Shown piece after piece: positions 18,075 through 26,174 of a DNA stretch of 36,585 nucleotides. A program made the translations under genes and the position numbers. The notes below the pieces were generated by a model, which worked only from the letters and a program-made list of their open reading frames with translations, made no database searches and was not told where the DNA came from. Positions within the stretch are counted from its first letter, which is position 1, and the number at the start of each line of letters is the position of its first letter. Origin of the DNA: Staphylococcus pseudoxylosus (GTDB lineage: Bacteria > Bacillota > Bacilli > Staphylococcales > Staphylococcaceae); assembly GCF_003697915.1 (NCBI RefSeq), contig NZ_RCVN01000018.1, positions 1 to 36,585 of the forward strand, written 5' to 3'.

Positions 18075-19439
18075 ATGGGAATAAAAGTAAATAAAAAACT
18101 CATCTTTTTCCTTGGTGCATTGGGAGGTTTACTCTATGGTTATGACATGGGAGTAATATCTGGCGCCTTATTATTTATAAGAGATGATATACCTTTAAAT
18201 AGTTTTACTGAAGGCCTTGTAGTTTCATCTATGTTAGTTGGGGCAATATTTGGTTCAGGTGCTAGTGGACCGATGTCTGATAGATTGGGGCGTAGACGTG
18301 TTGTATTTATTATAGCAATTATTTACATAGTCGGTGCTTTAATATTAGCCTTAGCGCCTTCCATGCCTATACTAGTTCTCGGCCGTCTAGTCATTGGTTT
18401 AGCTGTAGGTGGTTCTACTGCTATCGTTCCAGTTTATTTATCAGAAATGGCGCCTACTGAACAACGTGGTTCATTAAGTTCTTTAAATCAATTAATGATT
18501 ACAATTGGTATTTTATCTTCATACTTAATCAACTATGCATTCACACCAATAGAAGGTTGGAGATGGATGCTAGGACTTGCAATCGTACCTTCTGTTATTT
18601 TATTAATTGGTGTTGCCTTTATGCCTGAAAGTCCAAGATGGTTACTTGAGCACAGAAGTGAAAAAGCAGCTCGTGATGTAATGAAATTAACGTTTAAAGA
18701 TAGTGAAATCGATAAAGAAATTGCAGACATGAAAGAAATTAATAGTATTTCTGAAAGCACATGGAATGTTTTAAAATCACCATGGTTACGACCAACGCTG
18801 ATTATCGGAAGTATCTTTGCGTTACTTCAACAAATAATAGGAATTAATGCAATCATTTATTACGCACCTACTATTTTCAATAAAGCTGGTTTAGGTAATG
18901 CTACTTCCATTTTAGGCACAGTAGGAATTGGTACCGTGAACGTCTTAATTACAATTGTCGCTATTATGATTATTGATAAAATTGATCGTAAGCGTCTATT
19001 AGTAATTGGTAACATTGGTATGGTAGCTTCTCTACTAATTATGGCTATCTTAATTTGGACAATTGGTATTCAATCATCCGCATGGATTATCGTAGCTTGT
19101 TTAACTTTATTCATTATATTCTTTGGGTTTACTTGGGGACCAGTACTTTGGGTTATGTTACCTGAATTATTCCCAATGCGTGCACGTGGTGCCGCAACTG
19201 GTGTCGCAGCGCTTGTATTATCAATTGGTAGCTTATTAGTTGCACAATTCTTCCCAATTTTGACGGAAGTATTATCAGTTGAACAAGTATTCTTAATCTT
19301 TGCTGCGATTGGAATTTGCGCCTTAATCTTTGTAATCAAATACTTACCAGAAACACGTGGTCGTAGTTTAGAAGAAATTGAAGCTGACTTACGTTCTAGA
19401 ACAAATGCTGCAAATGCAAATATAGAAGAAACAAAGTAG
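18075..19439 (+). CDS. glcP: GlcP-like glucose:H+ symporter (MFS sugar porter)
   Basis: Sugar porter of 454 residues with the 12-helix major facilitator fold. Signatures: GALGGLLYGYDMGVISGALLF's GYD motif near 21-23, the loop-2 motif DRLGRRR (near 69-75), PESPRWL after helix 6, QQIIGINAIIYY in helix 7, and PETRGRSLEEIE at the C-terminus. It looks close to S. epidermidis GlcP, a glucose-specific proton symporter, including the SESTWNVLKSPWLRP central loop. Very similar carriers move other sugars or polyols, so specificity is an inference. RBS CAGGAGGG. A cre-like site upstream suggests carbon-catabolite control. Single-gene unit ended by a GC-rich hairpin. Confidence 0.88.
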   Translation: MGIKVNKKLIFFLGALGGLLYGYDMGVISGALLFIRDDIPLNSFTEGLVVSSMLVGAIFGSGASGPMSDRLGRRRVVFIIAIIYIVGALILALAPSMPILVLGRLVIGLAVGGSTAIVPVYLSEMAPTEQRGSLSSLNQLMITIGILSSYLINYAFTPIEGWRWMLGLAIVPSVILLIGVAFMPESPRWLLEHRSEKAARDVMKLTFKDSEIDKEIADMKEINSISESTWNVLKSPWLRPTLIIGSIFALLQQIIGINAIIYYAPTIFNKAGLGNATSILGTVGIGTVNVLITIVAIMIIDKIDRKRLLVIGNIGMVASLLIMAILIWTIGIQSSAWIIVACLTLFIIFFGFTWGPVLWVMLPELFPMRARGAATGVAALVLSIGSLLVAQFFPILTEVLSVEQVFLIFAAIGICALIFVIKYLPETRGRSLEEIEADLRSRTNAANANIEETK

Positions 19440-19525
19440 CAATGAGCAATGTATGCGCTTGAGTTAGAACTCAGCTCATATACAATAAAGAACTAATAAC
19501 TTAAGTTATTGACAATATAACATTC

Positions 19526-19562
19526 GAGGAGGCTGAGACAATTAATTTGTCCCAGCCTCCTC
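19526..19562. terminator. GC-rich hairpin between glcP and a GNAT gene
   Basis: GAGGAGGCTG (19526-19535) pairs with CAGCCTCCTC (19553-19562), and GACAA/TTGTC can extend it. This is the common staphylococcal 'GGCTGGGACA' hairpin type. It lies between convergent genes and probably serves both, although the T tracts are short. Confidence 0.8.
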
Positions 19563-19606
19563 AGTTATTATATTCAAAATACAAACTATAAATTTAAGCT
19601 GACTTA

Positions 19607-20008
19607 TCAATATTTGAAATACATACCACAAGAATTGGGTTCTGTAGTCATAAATCCAAATTGTGCATACAACTGATCTGCAGGATAATCAGCTATTAAA
19701 CTGACATATGTTCCTGATTCGGCCTCAGTTTTAATATAATCCATAATATGAGTCATTATTTCTTTTCCGTAACCATGGCCTTGGTATACTGGATTAACTG
19801 CTATATCAATGATTTGAAACGCCGTTCCACCATCACCAATCACTCTTCCCATACCTATTAACGCCTGTTGATCATAGATTGTGACATTAAAACATGCATT
19901 AGGTATACCTTTTTCAGCAGCTTCTCGGGATTTTTCGCTCAGTCCAGCTATTTTACGTAAATTTCTATAGTCTTCAACAGTTGGTGGTTCATGCTTGATC
20001 TCAACCAT
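19607..20008 (-). CDS. Small GNAT-family N-acetyltransferase
   Basis: Single-domain acetyltransferase of 133 residues. The core acetyl-CoA element is IIDIAVNPVYQGHGYGKEIM, with the Q-G-x-G-x-G/K loop, followed by the LIADYPADQLYAQFGFM block. Substrate unknown. It starts 25 nt after the IruO-type reductase gene ends, on the same strand, with AGGAGA as ribosome site, so the two are probably cotranscribed and this gene may share the upstream Fur control. No further clue to its role is visible; a link to iron or haem metabolism would rest on this context only. Confidence 0.82.
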   Translation of the reverse strand: MVEIKHEPPTVEDYRNLRKIAGLSEKSREAAEKGIPNACFNVTIYDQQALIGMGRVIGDGGTAFQIIDIAVNPVYQGHGYGKEIMTHIMDYIKTEAESGTYVSLIADYPADQLYAQFGFMTTEPNSCGMYFKY

Positions 20009-20033
20009 TTATTATTTTCTCCTAAAAATTATA

Positions 20034-21155
<1,122 letters not shown>

Positions 21156-21184
21156 TTATAATTTAACACCTAGGGTTAAAAAAA

Positions 21185-21225
21185 AGAGAAATAAGAAGTC
21201 CAATTACGGAATTTCTTATTTCTCT
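21185..21225 (-). terminator. Terminator of the DUF2871 gene
   Basis: A 13-bp stem (21185-21197 with 21213-21225) is followed on the minus strand by a long T run (complement of 21178-21185). Confidence 0.88.
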
Positions 21226-21296
21226 CTGCTACTGGACAGCGATTTAACATAATTATAAATTTCTATCCACTGCGTTTTATTAATATACTATTTGCT

Positions 21297-21710
21297 CTAA
21301 TCTCTAGGATCTTTAATAATAGCATTTCTTAATACGAAAAACAGCAGTATAAAGCCTGCAGTTAAAATAGTATGACCCATACCCGCAAAGCCAGCAAACG
21401 AATCTGGAACAGTAAGCCCAATAACTTGATACGTCCCTTTCGTAAACATCATACCAATCGTAGTCAACACACCAACATTATAAATAATAAAGAACCAATT
21501 AAATAAATAATAACTATCTAATTTAAAGATTTTCACAACAGGCAATAAAATAAGGTGCATAAACATACCTAAGATTAACGTGTGTGTATGTACAACAACG
21601 AGTTGTGTATCTCCGGTAAAGTTATGAGCGAGTGTCAATTCACGATAATAGAATCCACTTAATAAACCTAATATTGTATAAACTAAAAAAGCATACAGTA
21701 CTCTACGCAT
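21297..21710 (-). CDS. DUF2871 four-helix membrane protein
   Basis: Small integral membrane protein of 137 residues with four predicted helices (about 4-22, 36-60, 68-90, 106-128). His residues stand out: H41 and H43 in an HTH triplet plus H52 in helix 2, and H113 in helix 4 (GMGHTILTAG). This spacing recalls helix pairs that ligate haem or metals in heme-copper-oxidase-like membrane proteins. DUF2871 itself has no assigned function, so that is only an inference. RBS AAGGAGG, own terminator, no operon partner. It lies between the Fur-controlled reductase and the tetrulose operon, oriented the same way. Confidence 0.78.
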   Translation of the reverse strand: MRRVLYAFLVYTILGLLSGFYYRELTLAHNFTGDTQLVVVHTHTLILGMFMHLILLPVVKIFKLDSYYLFNWFFIIYNVGVLTTIGMMFTKGTYQVIGLTVPDSFAGFAGMGHTILTAGFILLFFVLRNAIIKDPRD

Positions 21711-21833
21711 AGATAATCCTCCTTAAGGATATTATAGGATAATATCTTAAAAATTACAGTGACAATTCTACAAACTTCTTAAAAAGGAAAAGAAACATTT
21801 ATATTAAGATACAGGTATCAAAACATTAAAAAA

Positions 21834-21869
21834 CTACAAAGAAATTTATTATAATAAATTTCTTTGTAG
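21834..21869 (-). terminator. Terminator of the dehydrogenase-dhaK-dhaL-rpiB operon
   Basis: A perfect 36-bp palindrome (18-bp arms) is followed on the minus strand by T6. It lies 16 nt after the rpiB stop and closes the four-gene operon. Confidence 0.9.
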
Positions 21870-21885
21870 CTAATATTTTCATCGT

Positions 21886-22332
21886 TTATTTCGACTCGTT
21901 TCTCTCAACTTCATCAATTTTATCAACTTTGCGTTGAGAACCACCTTCCCAACTTACATTGAGATAAGCTTCTACGTTTTTCTTAGCGACTTCTATACCA
22001 ATAATTTGTGCACCCATTGTTAAAATTTGTGCATTATTACTAAGTTGAGCACGCTCTGCAGAATAATAATCATGCGCTAACGCAGCACGTATTCCTGTTA
22101 ATTTATTAGCTGTTATAGCTACACCGATACCCGTACCACATATTAATATACCACGAGCATTTTGCCCTTGTTGTATGCTTTTGCCAACTTCAGCTGCCAC
22201 ATCTGGATAGTCTGTTTCTGCACATTGATGACAACCAAAATCTTCAACTTCATGCCCTAATGCTTCAACATGTTCTTTTACCGCTTCTTTTAAATCGTAT
22301 CCGTTATGGTCTGCACCAATTGCTATTTTCAT
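21886..22332 (-). CDS. RpiB-type sugar-phosphate isomerase (candidate tetrulose-4-phosphate isomerase)
   Basis: Aldose-ketose phosphate isomerase of 148 residues in the RpiB/LacAB family. Substrate-site residues D8 and H9 (GADHNG), the D41-Y-P element and catalytic C65 (ILICGTGIG) are present. E. coli RpiB has His99 in the RQHND loop, which opens the furanose ring. By-eye alignment puts S98 (AQLSNN) at that place here. That would suit an open-chain tetrose phosphate better than ribose 5-phosphate. As last gene of the dehydrogenase-dhaK-dhaL operon (25-nt gap), I propose it converts erythrulose 4-phosphate to erythrose 4-phosphate, as RpiB-like EryI/DerI enzymes do in tetritol pathways. A general RpiB role cannot be excluded. 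RBS AAGGAGG. Confidence 0.85.
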   Translation of the reverse strand: MKIAIGADHNGYDLKEAVKEHVEALGHEVEDFGCHQCAETDYPDVAAEVGKSIQQGQNARGILICGTGIGVAITANKLTGIRAALAHDYYSAERAQLSNNAQILTMGAQIIGIEVAKKNVEAYLNVSWEGGSQRKVDKIDEVERNESK

Positions 22333-22357
22333 GTAATTTCCTCCTTAATATTTTCCG

Positions 22358-22996
22358 TTAATTTTCAATAAAACTTCCAAATGTTTGTAACATTAAATAA
22401 GCAGACATCGCGCCTGGATCGACATGTCCTTGAGATCTATAGCCTAACCGCTTAGAGCGTCCTTTGTTAGAAATAATATCCTTCGTACTTTCCATGCCTA
22501 TGTGTGCTTCTTTTAATGCTTTATTGTAACCATCTGTAAAAGGCATATCTTGTTCCATTGATTGTGATAAAGATTTATAAAATGGCTCTAAAGTATCTAT
22601 CATTGTTTTATCACCAATTTCGGCTTTGCCTCTATCTTTAATTCCTTTACTAAATGCAATCCAAAATTGATATAAACCTGTATCATCAAGCTCTGTTTGG
22701 TTTTTAATTGCTACCGCGCCTTTTAAATAACCAGACGCATATAATGGACCAACTGATGAACCCACAGCATCTAAAAAACTTTTCCCAACAGCTACGCTAA
22801 TTTTCGCAATATCACTTTGTGATGCTAACTCATTATGAATCGTTTCCTTTACAGCTTGATAACCAATATCCATTGTGACACCGTGATCACCGTCACCAAT
22901 TTTTCTGTCTAGCTCACAAAGCTCATCTTTTTTCTGTTCAAATAACGTTGTTAACGCTAATATATAATCTTTAAATGATTGACTTGTTAATATCAT
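22358..22996 (-). CDS. dhaL: DhaL-like nucleotide-binding kinase subunit
   Basis: ADP/ATP-binding subunit of a two-part dihydroxyacetone-type kinase, 212 residues, all helical. The metal-nucleotide site is visible as three Asp residues in LDRKIGDGDHGVTMD. Other family blocks are SSVGPLYASGYLKGA, IGDKTMIDTLEP and GYRSQGHVDPGA. I chose ATG at 22996 because GGAGG lies seven bases upstream; the frame extends to 23032 but that would overlap dhaK without a ribosome site. It starts 11 nt after dhaK and is surely cotranslated with it. No DhaM phosphotransferase gene is near, so the kinase either uses ATP or borrows a remote DhaM. Substrate here is probably a tetrulose such as erythrulose. Confidence 0.9.
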   Translation of the reverse strand: MILTSQSFKDYILALTTLFEQKKDELCELDRKIGDGDHGVTMDIGYQAVKETIHNELASQSDIAKISVAVGKSFLDAVGSSVGPLYASGYLKGAVAIKNQTELDDTGLYQFWIAFSKGIKDRGKAEIGDKTMIDTLEPFYKSLSQSMEQDMPFTDGYNKALKEAHIGMESTKDIISNKGRSKRLGYRSQGHVDPGAMSAYLMLQTFGSFIEN

Positions 22997-23007
22997 ATTT
23001 ACGCCTC

Positions 23008-24006
23008 CTAAACTACCTTGAAGTTCGGACAATCAACTGGATGATCTATACATGCCTTCAATGTTTCATCTACTTTCATTAGCGTCACTGAAAAACCACC
23101 CATTTCCATCGACGTAATAAAATTGCCAACAAATGTTTTATAAACGCTAATATTTTTATCTTCTAATATTTCGCTCACTTCTTTATTAATTATATAAAGT
23201 TCCATTTGAGATGTAGCACCTAGACCATTAACTAAGACAACCACTTCATCACCTTCGTGATAAATTGCTTCTTTTAAAATATTTTGCATAATCACGTTTA
23301 CTGTTTCTTTAGCCGTTCTTATTGTTGTTTTTTCTATGCCAGGTTCTCCATGATGCCCTAACCCAATTTCCATTTCATTATCTTCTAAATCAAAACTTGG
23401 TTTGCCTGTTTGAGGTAAATAACATGGGCTTAAACCAATCCCCATTGAACGTGTTTGATCATTAGCAAATTGAGCAATACGTCTTACTTCTTCCAAGTTA
23501 TATCCAAAATCTGCCGCGGCTCCAGCAGCTTTATACACTAGTAGTTCACCAGCAATACCTCTTCGGTCGTCAATATCTTTAGATGAGGCAACATCGTCAT
23601 TGCCGATAACAGCAGCCGTTTGGATGTCATCTTCTATTTCTGTCATTTCGCTAGCCATCTCAAAGTTCATTAAGTCACCAGCGTAATTACCATATATATA
23701 CAACACGCCGTAATCCTGATTGATTTCTTTTGTCACAGCTTGAATTGGTATCGGTGACGGCGAAGCAAATATATTACCAACAGCCACACCATCGGCCATA
23801 CCTTGGCCTACATATCCTAAAAATCCTGGTTCATGGCCAGATCCTCCACCAATCAAGACACTTACTTTGCGTTTTTCCGTTCTTTTGTTACCTATTAAAG
23901 CCCTTTTATGAAGTTCTGAACGTCTTAAATATTCAGGGTAAGCCGCTAAATAACCAGTCATTAATTCATCAATAACATGGTCTGGATTATTAACCATTTT
24001 TTTCAT
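23008..24006 (-). CDS. dhaK: DhaK-like ketose-binding kinase subunit (erythrulose kinase candidate)
   Basis: Substrate-binding subunit of the kinase, 332 residues. Family residues are in place: GGGSGHEPG at 53-61 with H58, GNYAGDLMNF at 106-115 with D111, and GHHGEPGI at 217-224, whose H219 should form the hemiaminal bond to the ketone substrate. DhaK family members phosphorylate dihydroxyacetone, and in mycobacterial tetritol pathways related enzymes phosphorylate L- or D-erythrulose. The neighbouring dehydrogenase and RpiB-type isomerase favour the second role here; plain dihydroxyacetone kinase is the alternative. ATG at 24006 has AAGGAG nine bases upstream. Second gene of the operon, 44 nt after the dehydrogenase. 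Confidence 0.9.
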   Translation of the reverse strand: MKKMVNNPDHVIDELMTGYLAAYPEYLRRSELHKRALIGNKRTEKRKVSVLIGGGSGHEPGFLGYVGQGMADGVAVGNIFASPSPIPIQAVTKEINQDYGVLYIYGNYAGDLMNFEMASEMTEIEDDIQTAAVIGNDDVASSKDIDDRRGIAGELLVYKAAGAAADFGYNLEEVRRIAQFANDQTRSMGIGLSPCYLPQTGKPSFDLEDNEMEIGLGHHGEPGIEKTTIRTAKETVNVIMQNILKEAIYHEGDEVVVLVNGLGATSQMELYIINKEVSEILEDKNISVYKTFVGNFITSMEMGGFSVTLMKVDETLKACIDHPVDCPNFKVV

Positions 24007-24050
24007 TTCAATGCGCTCCTTTTATTACACAAATTCTTTAGCCATTAGCT

Positions 24051-25133
24051 TTAAGGGACCAGAACAATTTTTAACGATTTGTCTCCTTTTTTCATCAAAT
24101 CAAATCCTTGTTCAAAATCTTTTAATGATAATTGATGTGTAACTACACCATCAGTTGGAAAGTCATCTTTTTGAATGCCATCAATGACAAGTGGATAGCA
24201 ATAAGGACCCAAATGGCTCCCCATCAAATCTAATTCTTTACGATCTGAAATAATACTCCAATCTACTGTTACTGGATCAGAAAATACAGAGAATTCTACA
24301 AAACGGCCTAATTTTCTAATTGCACTTAAACCTTGTTCAACTGATTTAGGATGACCCGTAGCTTCAATATAAGTGTCACAGCCATATCCTTCAGTCATTG
24401 ACTTGATTTCTTTAACCACATCAACTTTAGCTGGATTCATTACGATATCAGCACCAAACTCCTTGGCTAATTCTAATCGTTCATCTTTCATATCTAAGAC
24501 AACCAATGTCTCAGCACCTGCTTTTTTAGCTGCACCTACCATACCTAAACCTAATGTTCCAGCACCAGAGAGTACAACAAAATCTCCTAGTTTAATGTTG
24601 GCTCGTTGTACTGCATGCAAACTACAGGCATAAGGTTCAATTAAAATTGCTTTTTCTATAGGCATATCCTCAGGCACTTTGTAATTGATGGCTTCTTTTG
24701 TAAATTTCATATACTCTGCCATACCGCCGTTCACATTGTTTTGAAAGCCATATAAATCATGTTTTTCACACATCCAATATTCTCCACGATTACAGAATCT
24801 ACATTCCCAACAAGGTACGATTTGTTCAGAAATGACACGATCACCAATTTCAAAATCTGTAACATCGTCGCCTTTTTCCACAATACGAGCAATAAATTCA
24901 TGCCCTGGAATCATTGGTGCTTTAATGTATGATGGCTGTGTTTCATCGCCCCAAAAACTCGGCGCACCATCATAGGCTTTAATATCACCTGCGCAGATAC
25001 CACATGCTTCCACTTTTACGATAATTTCTTTTGAATTTTCTATTTTCGGAGTTTCAACTGTTTCATATTTATATTCACCGGGTGCATAAGCTACAACAGC
25101 ATTCATTTGTTCTGGATAATTTGTCTTAGTCAT
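24051..25133 (-). CDS. Zinc-dependent polyol dehydrogenase (erythritol/L-threitol dehydrogenase-like)
   Basis: Medium-chain NAD(P)-dependent dehydrogenase of 360 residues. Catalytic-zinc ligands C47 (GICAGD) and H78-E79 (GHE) and the structural-zinc set C108, C111, C114, C122 (CWECRFCNRGEYWMC) are intact. The Rossmann loop GAGTLGLG is followed by VVLDMKD, whose Asp favours NAD+. Stretches such as FWGDE, EQIVPCWECRFC and SHLGPYCYP closely resemble mycobacterial erythritol/L-threitol dehydrogenase as I remember it, which oxidises tetritols to L-erythrulose. First gene of the operon with dhaK, dhaL and rpiB. It diverges from the deoR-type gene, with a 17-bp-spaced promoter, TTTCRTTT repeats and a cre-like site upstream. 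RBS AAGGGGAG. Threitol-type specificity is inferred. Confidence 0.88.
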   Translation of the reverse strand: MTKTNYPEQMNAVVAYAPGEYKYETVETPKIENSKEIIVKVEACGICAGDIKAYDGAPSFWGDETQPSYIKAPMIPGHEFIARIVEKGDDVTDFEIGDRVISEQIVPCWECRFCNRGEYWMCEKHDLYGFQNNVNGGMAEYMKFTKEAINYKVPEDMPIEKAILIEPYACSLHAVQRANIKLGDFVVLSGAGTLGLGMVGAAKKAGAETLVVLDMKDERLELAKEFGADIVMNPAKVDVVKEIKSMTEGYGCDTYIEATGHPKSVEQGLSAIRKLGRFVEFSVFSDPVTVDWSIISDRKELDLMGSHLGPYCYPLVIDGIQKDDFPTDGVVTHQLSLKDFEQGFDLMKKGDKSLKIVLVP

Positions 25134-25157
25134 AATTAAAATCTCCCCTTTTCTTTT

Positions 25158-25173
25158 TAGAAAACGTTTTCAT
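25158..25173 (-). promoter_or_regulatory. cre-like CcpA site of the tetrulose operon
   Basis: On the minus strand ATGAAAACGTTTTCTA fits WTGNAARCGNWWWCAW with one mismatch at the last A. It lies just downstream of the predicted transcription start, where CcpA would block elongation. Confidence 0.72.
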
Positions 25174-25184
25174 TAACAATTATT

Positions 25185-25213
25185 ATTTTAATATATTTTT
25201 TCGTTTCTTTCAA
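25185..25213 (-). promoter_or_regulatory. Promoter of the dehydrogenase-dhaK-dhaL-rpiB operon
   Basis: On the minus strand the -35 TTGAAA (complement of 25208-25213) and -10 TAAAAT (complement of 25185-25190) are 17 bp apart, with the start predicted near 25178. Confidence 0.65.
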
Positions 25214-25237
25214 ATATTCTTTCGTTTATTTTCATTT
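25199..25237. promoter_or_regulatory. TTTCRTTT repeats, probable DeoR-type operator
   Basis: TTTCGTTT occurs at 25199-25206 and 25220-25227, and TTTCATTT at 25230-25237. Spacings are 21 and 10 bp, two turns and one turn of helix. The first lies inside the promoter spacer and the second just upstream of the -35. DeoR-family operators such as that of AgaR contain the same core. Confidence 0.6.
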
Positions 25238-25309
25238 TGATTTGTTTTAGTTTTCTTGTGCACTATTTATGTTAAAATGTATAGTGATATAAAGGAGGAT
25301 GTGATTCAT

Positions 25310-26074
25310 ATGAAAATGTATGCTGATGAGCGTAGAGAACATATTTATACTTATATAAAATCTCATAAACGTGCAACTGTAAAACAGCTCTCTGATTACT
25401 TAAGTGTTACAGAGGCAACTGTAAGAAGTGATTTAAGACGCCTTGAAAGTGAAAATAAATTAATCCGTACACACGGTGGTGCAAAAATAACTGATAACCT
25501 GGGTTCTAAGTTAAATTTTTCTTATCGCTTAACTCAAAAGCATTCAGAAAAATATAAAATTAGTAAACATGCTTTAAAAAAAATACAACCACAGCAATGT
25601 ATTATGATTGATGCAAGTTCTACAACTTATGAATTAGCTAAATTATTAACGGAAACAACAATGGAACTAACTATTATCACAAACGGGTTAGAAAACGCAG
25701 TATTATTAAAAGAGAATCCACACTTAACAGTGCTTGTGGTTGGCGGTTTTGTTTCACAAGATTCAAATGCGATTACAGGTAATATCGACTCACAAATACT
25801 AGAAATGTATCACATAGATTATTTCTTTTTATCTGCGAACGGCTTTACACTTGAAAATGGCTTAACTGATTTCTCTTTACCTGAAGTTCAATTAAAAAAA
25901 CAAATGGTAAAAGAAAGTGAAAATGTCATTGCACTTATTGATAAAAGTAAATTCGATATATCCTCTACGCTTTCATTTGCAAAAATCAGTGACATTACAG
26001 AAGTCATCACTGATGAAACACCATCAAATAAATGGAAAAAAAATGTACCATTCTCATTAACAGTAGCTCCATGA
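25310..26074 (+). CDS. DeoR-family repressor of the tetrulose operon
   Basis: DeoR/GlpR-type regulator of 254 residues. The N-terminal helix-turn-helix (about 6-56) carries VTEATVRSDLRRLE, the family's recognition helix. The C-terminal sugar-phosphate sensor domain (about 75-230) shows IDASSTTYELAKLL, TNGLEN, VVGGFV and LIDKSKFD. Family members release DNA on binding a phosphorylated pathway intermediate, here perhaps an erythrulose phosphate. ATG at 25310 lies 11 nt after AAAGGAGG. The frame opens at 25256, but that start has no ribosome site. A GTG at 25301 is too close to the ribosome site. It diverges from the dehydrogenase operon and should bind the TTTCRTTT repeats between them. A shared terminator separates it from yfcC. 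Confidence 0.88.
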   Translation: MKMYADERREHIYTYIKSHKRATVKQLSDYLSVTEATVRSDLRRLESENKLIRTHGGAKITDNLGSKLNFSYRLTQKHSEKYKISKHALKKIQPQQCIMIDASSTTYELAKLLTETTMELTIITNGLENAVLLKENPHLTVLVVGGFVSQDSNAITGNIDSQILEMYHIDYFFLSANGFTLENGLTDFSLPEVQLKKQMVKESENVIALIDKSKFDISSTLSFAKISDITEVITDETPSNKWKKNVPFSLTVAP

Positions 26075-26088
26075 AAAAATAAAAACAA

Positions 26089-26160
26089 AAAAGGAACAAC
26101 GATAGACTTTAATGATCTAAGTATAAATTACTTATAGATAAAGTCATCATTGTTCCTTTT
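26089..26160. terminator. Long bidirectional terminator between deoR and yfcC
   Basis: AAAAGGAACAA (26089-26099) pairs with TTGTTCCTTTT (26150-26160). GAT/ATC, ACTTTA/TAAAGT and TAAGTA/TACTTA continue the stem inward. Flanking A and T runs serve both convergent genes. Confidence 0.88.
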
Positions 26161-26174
26161 ATTTTGAATAGCAA

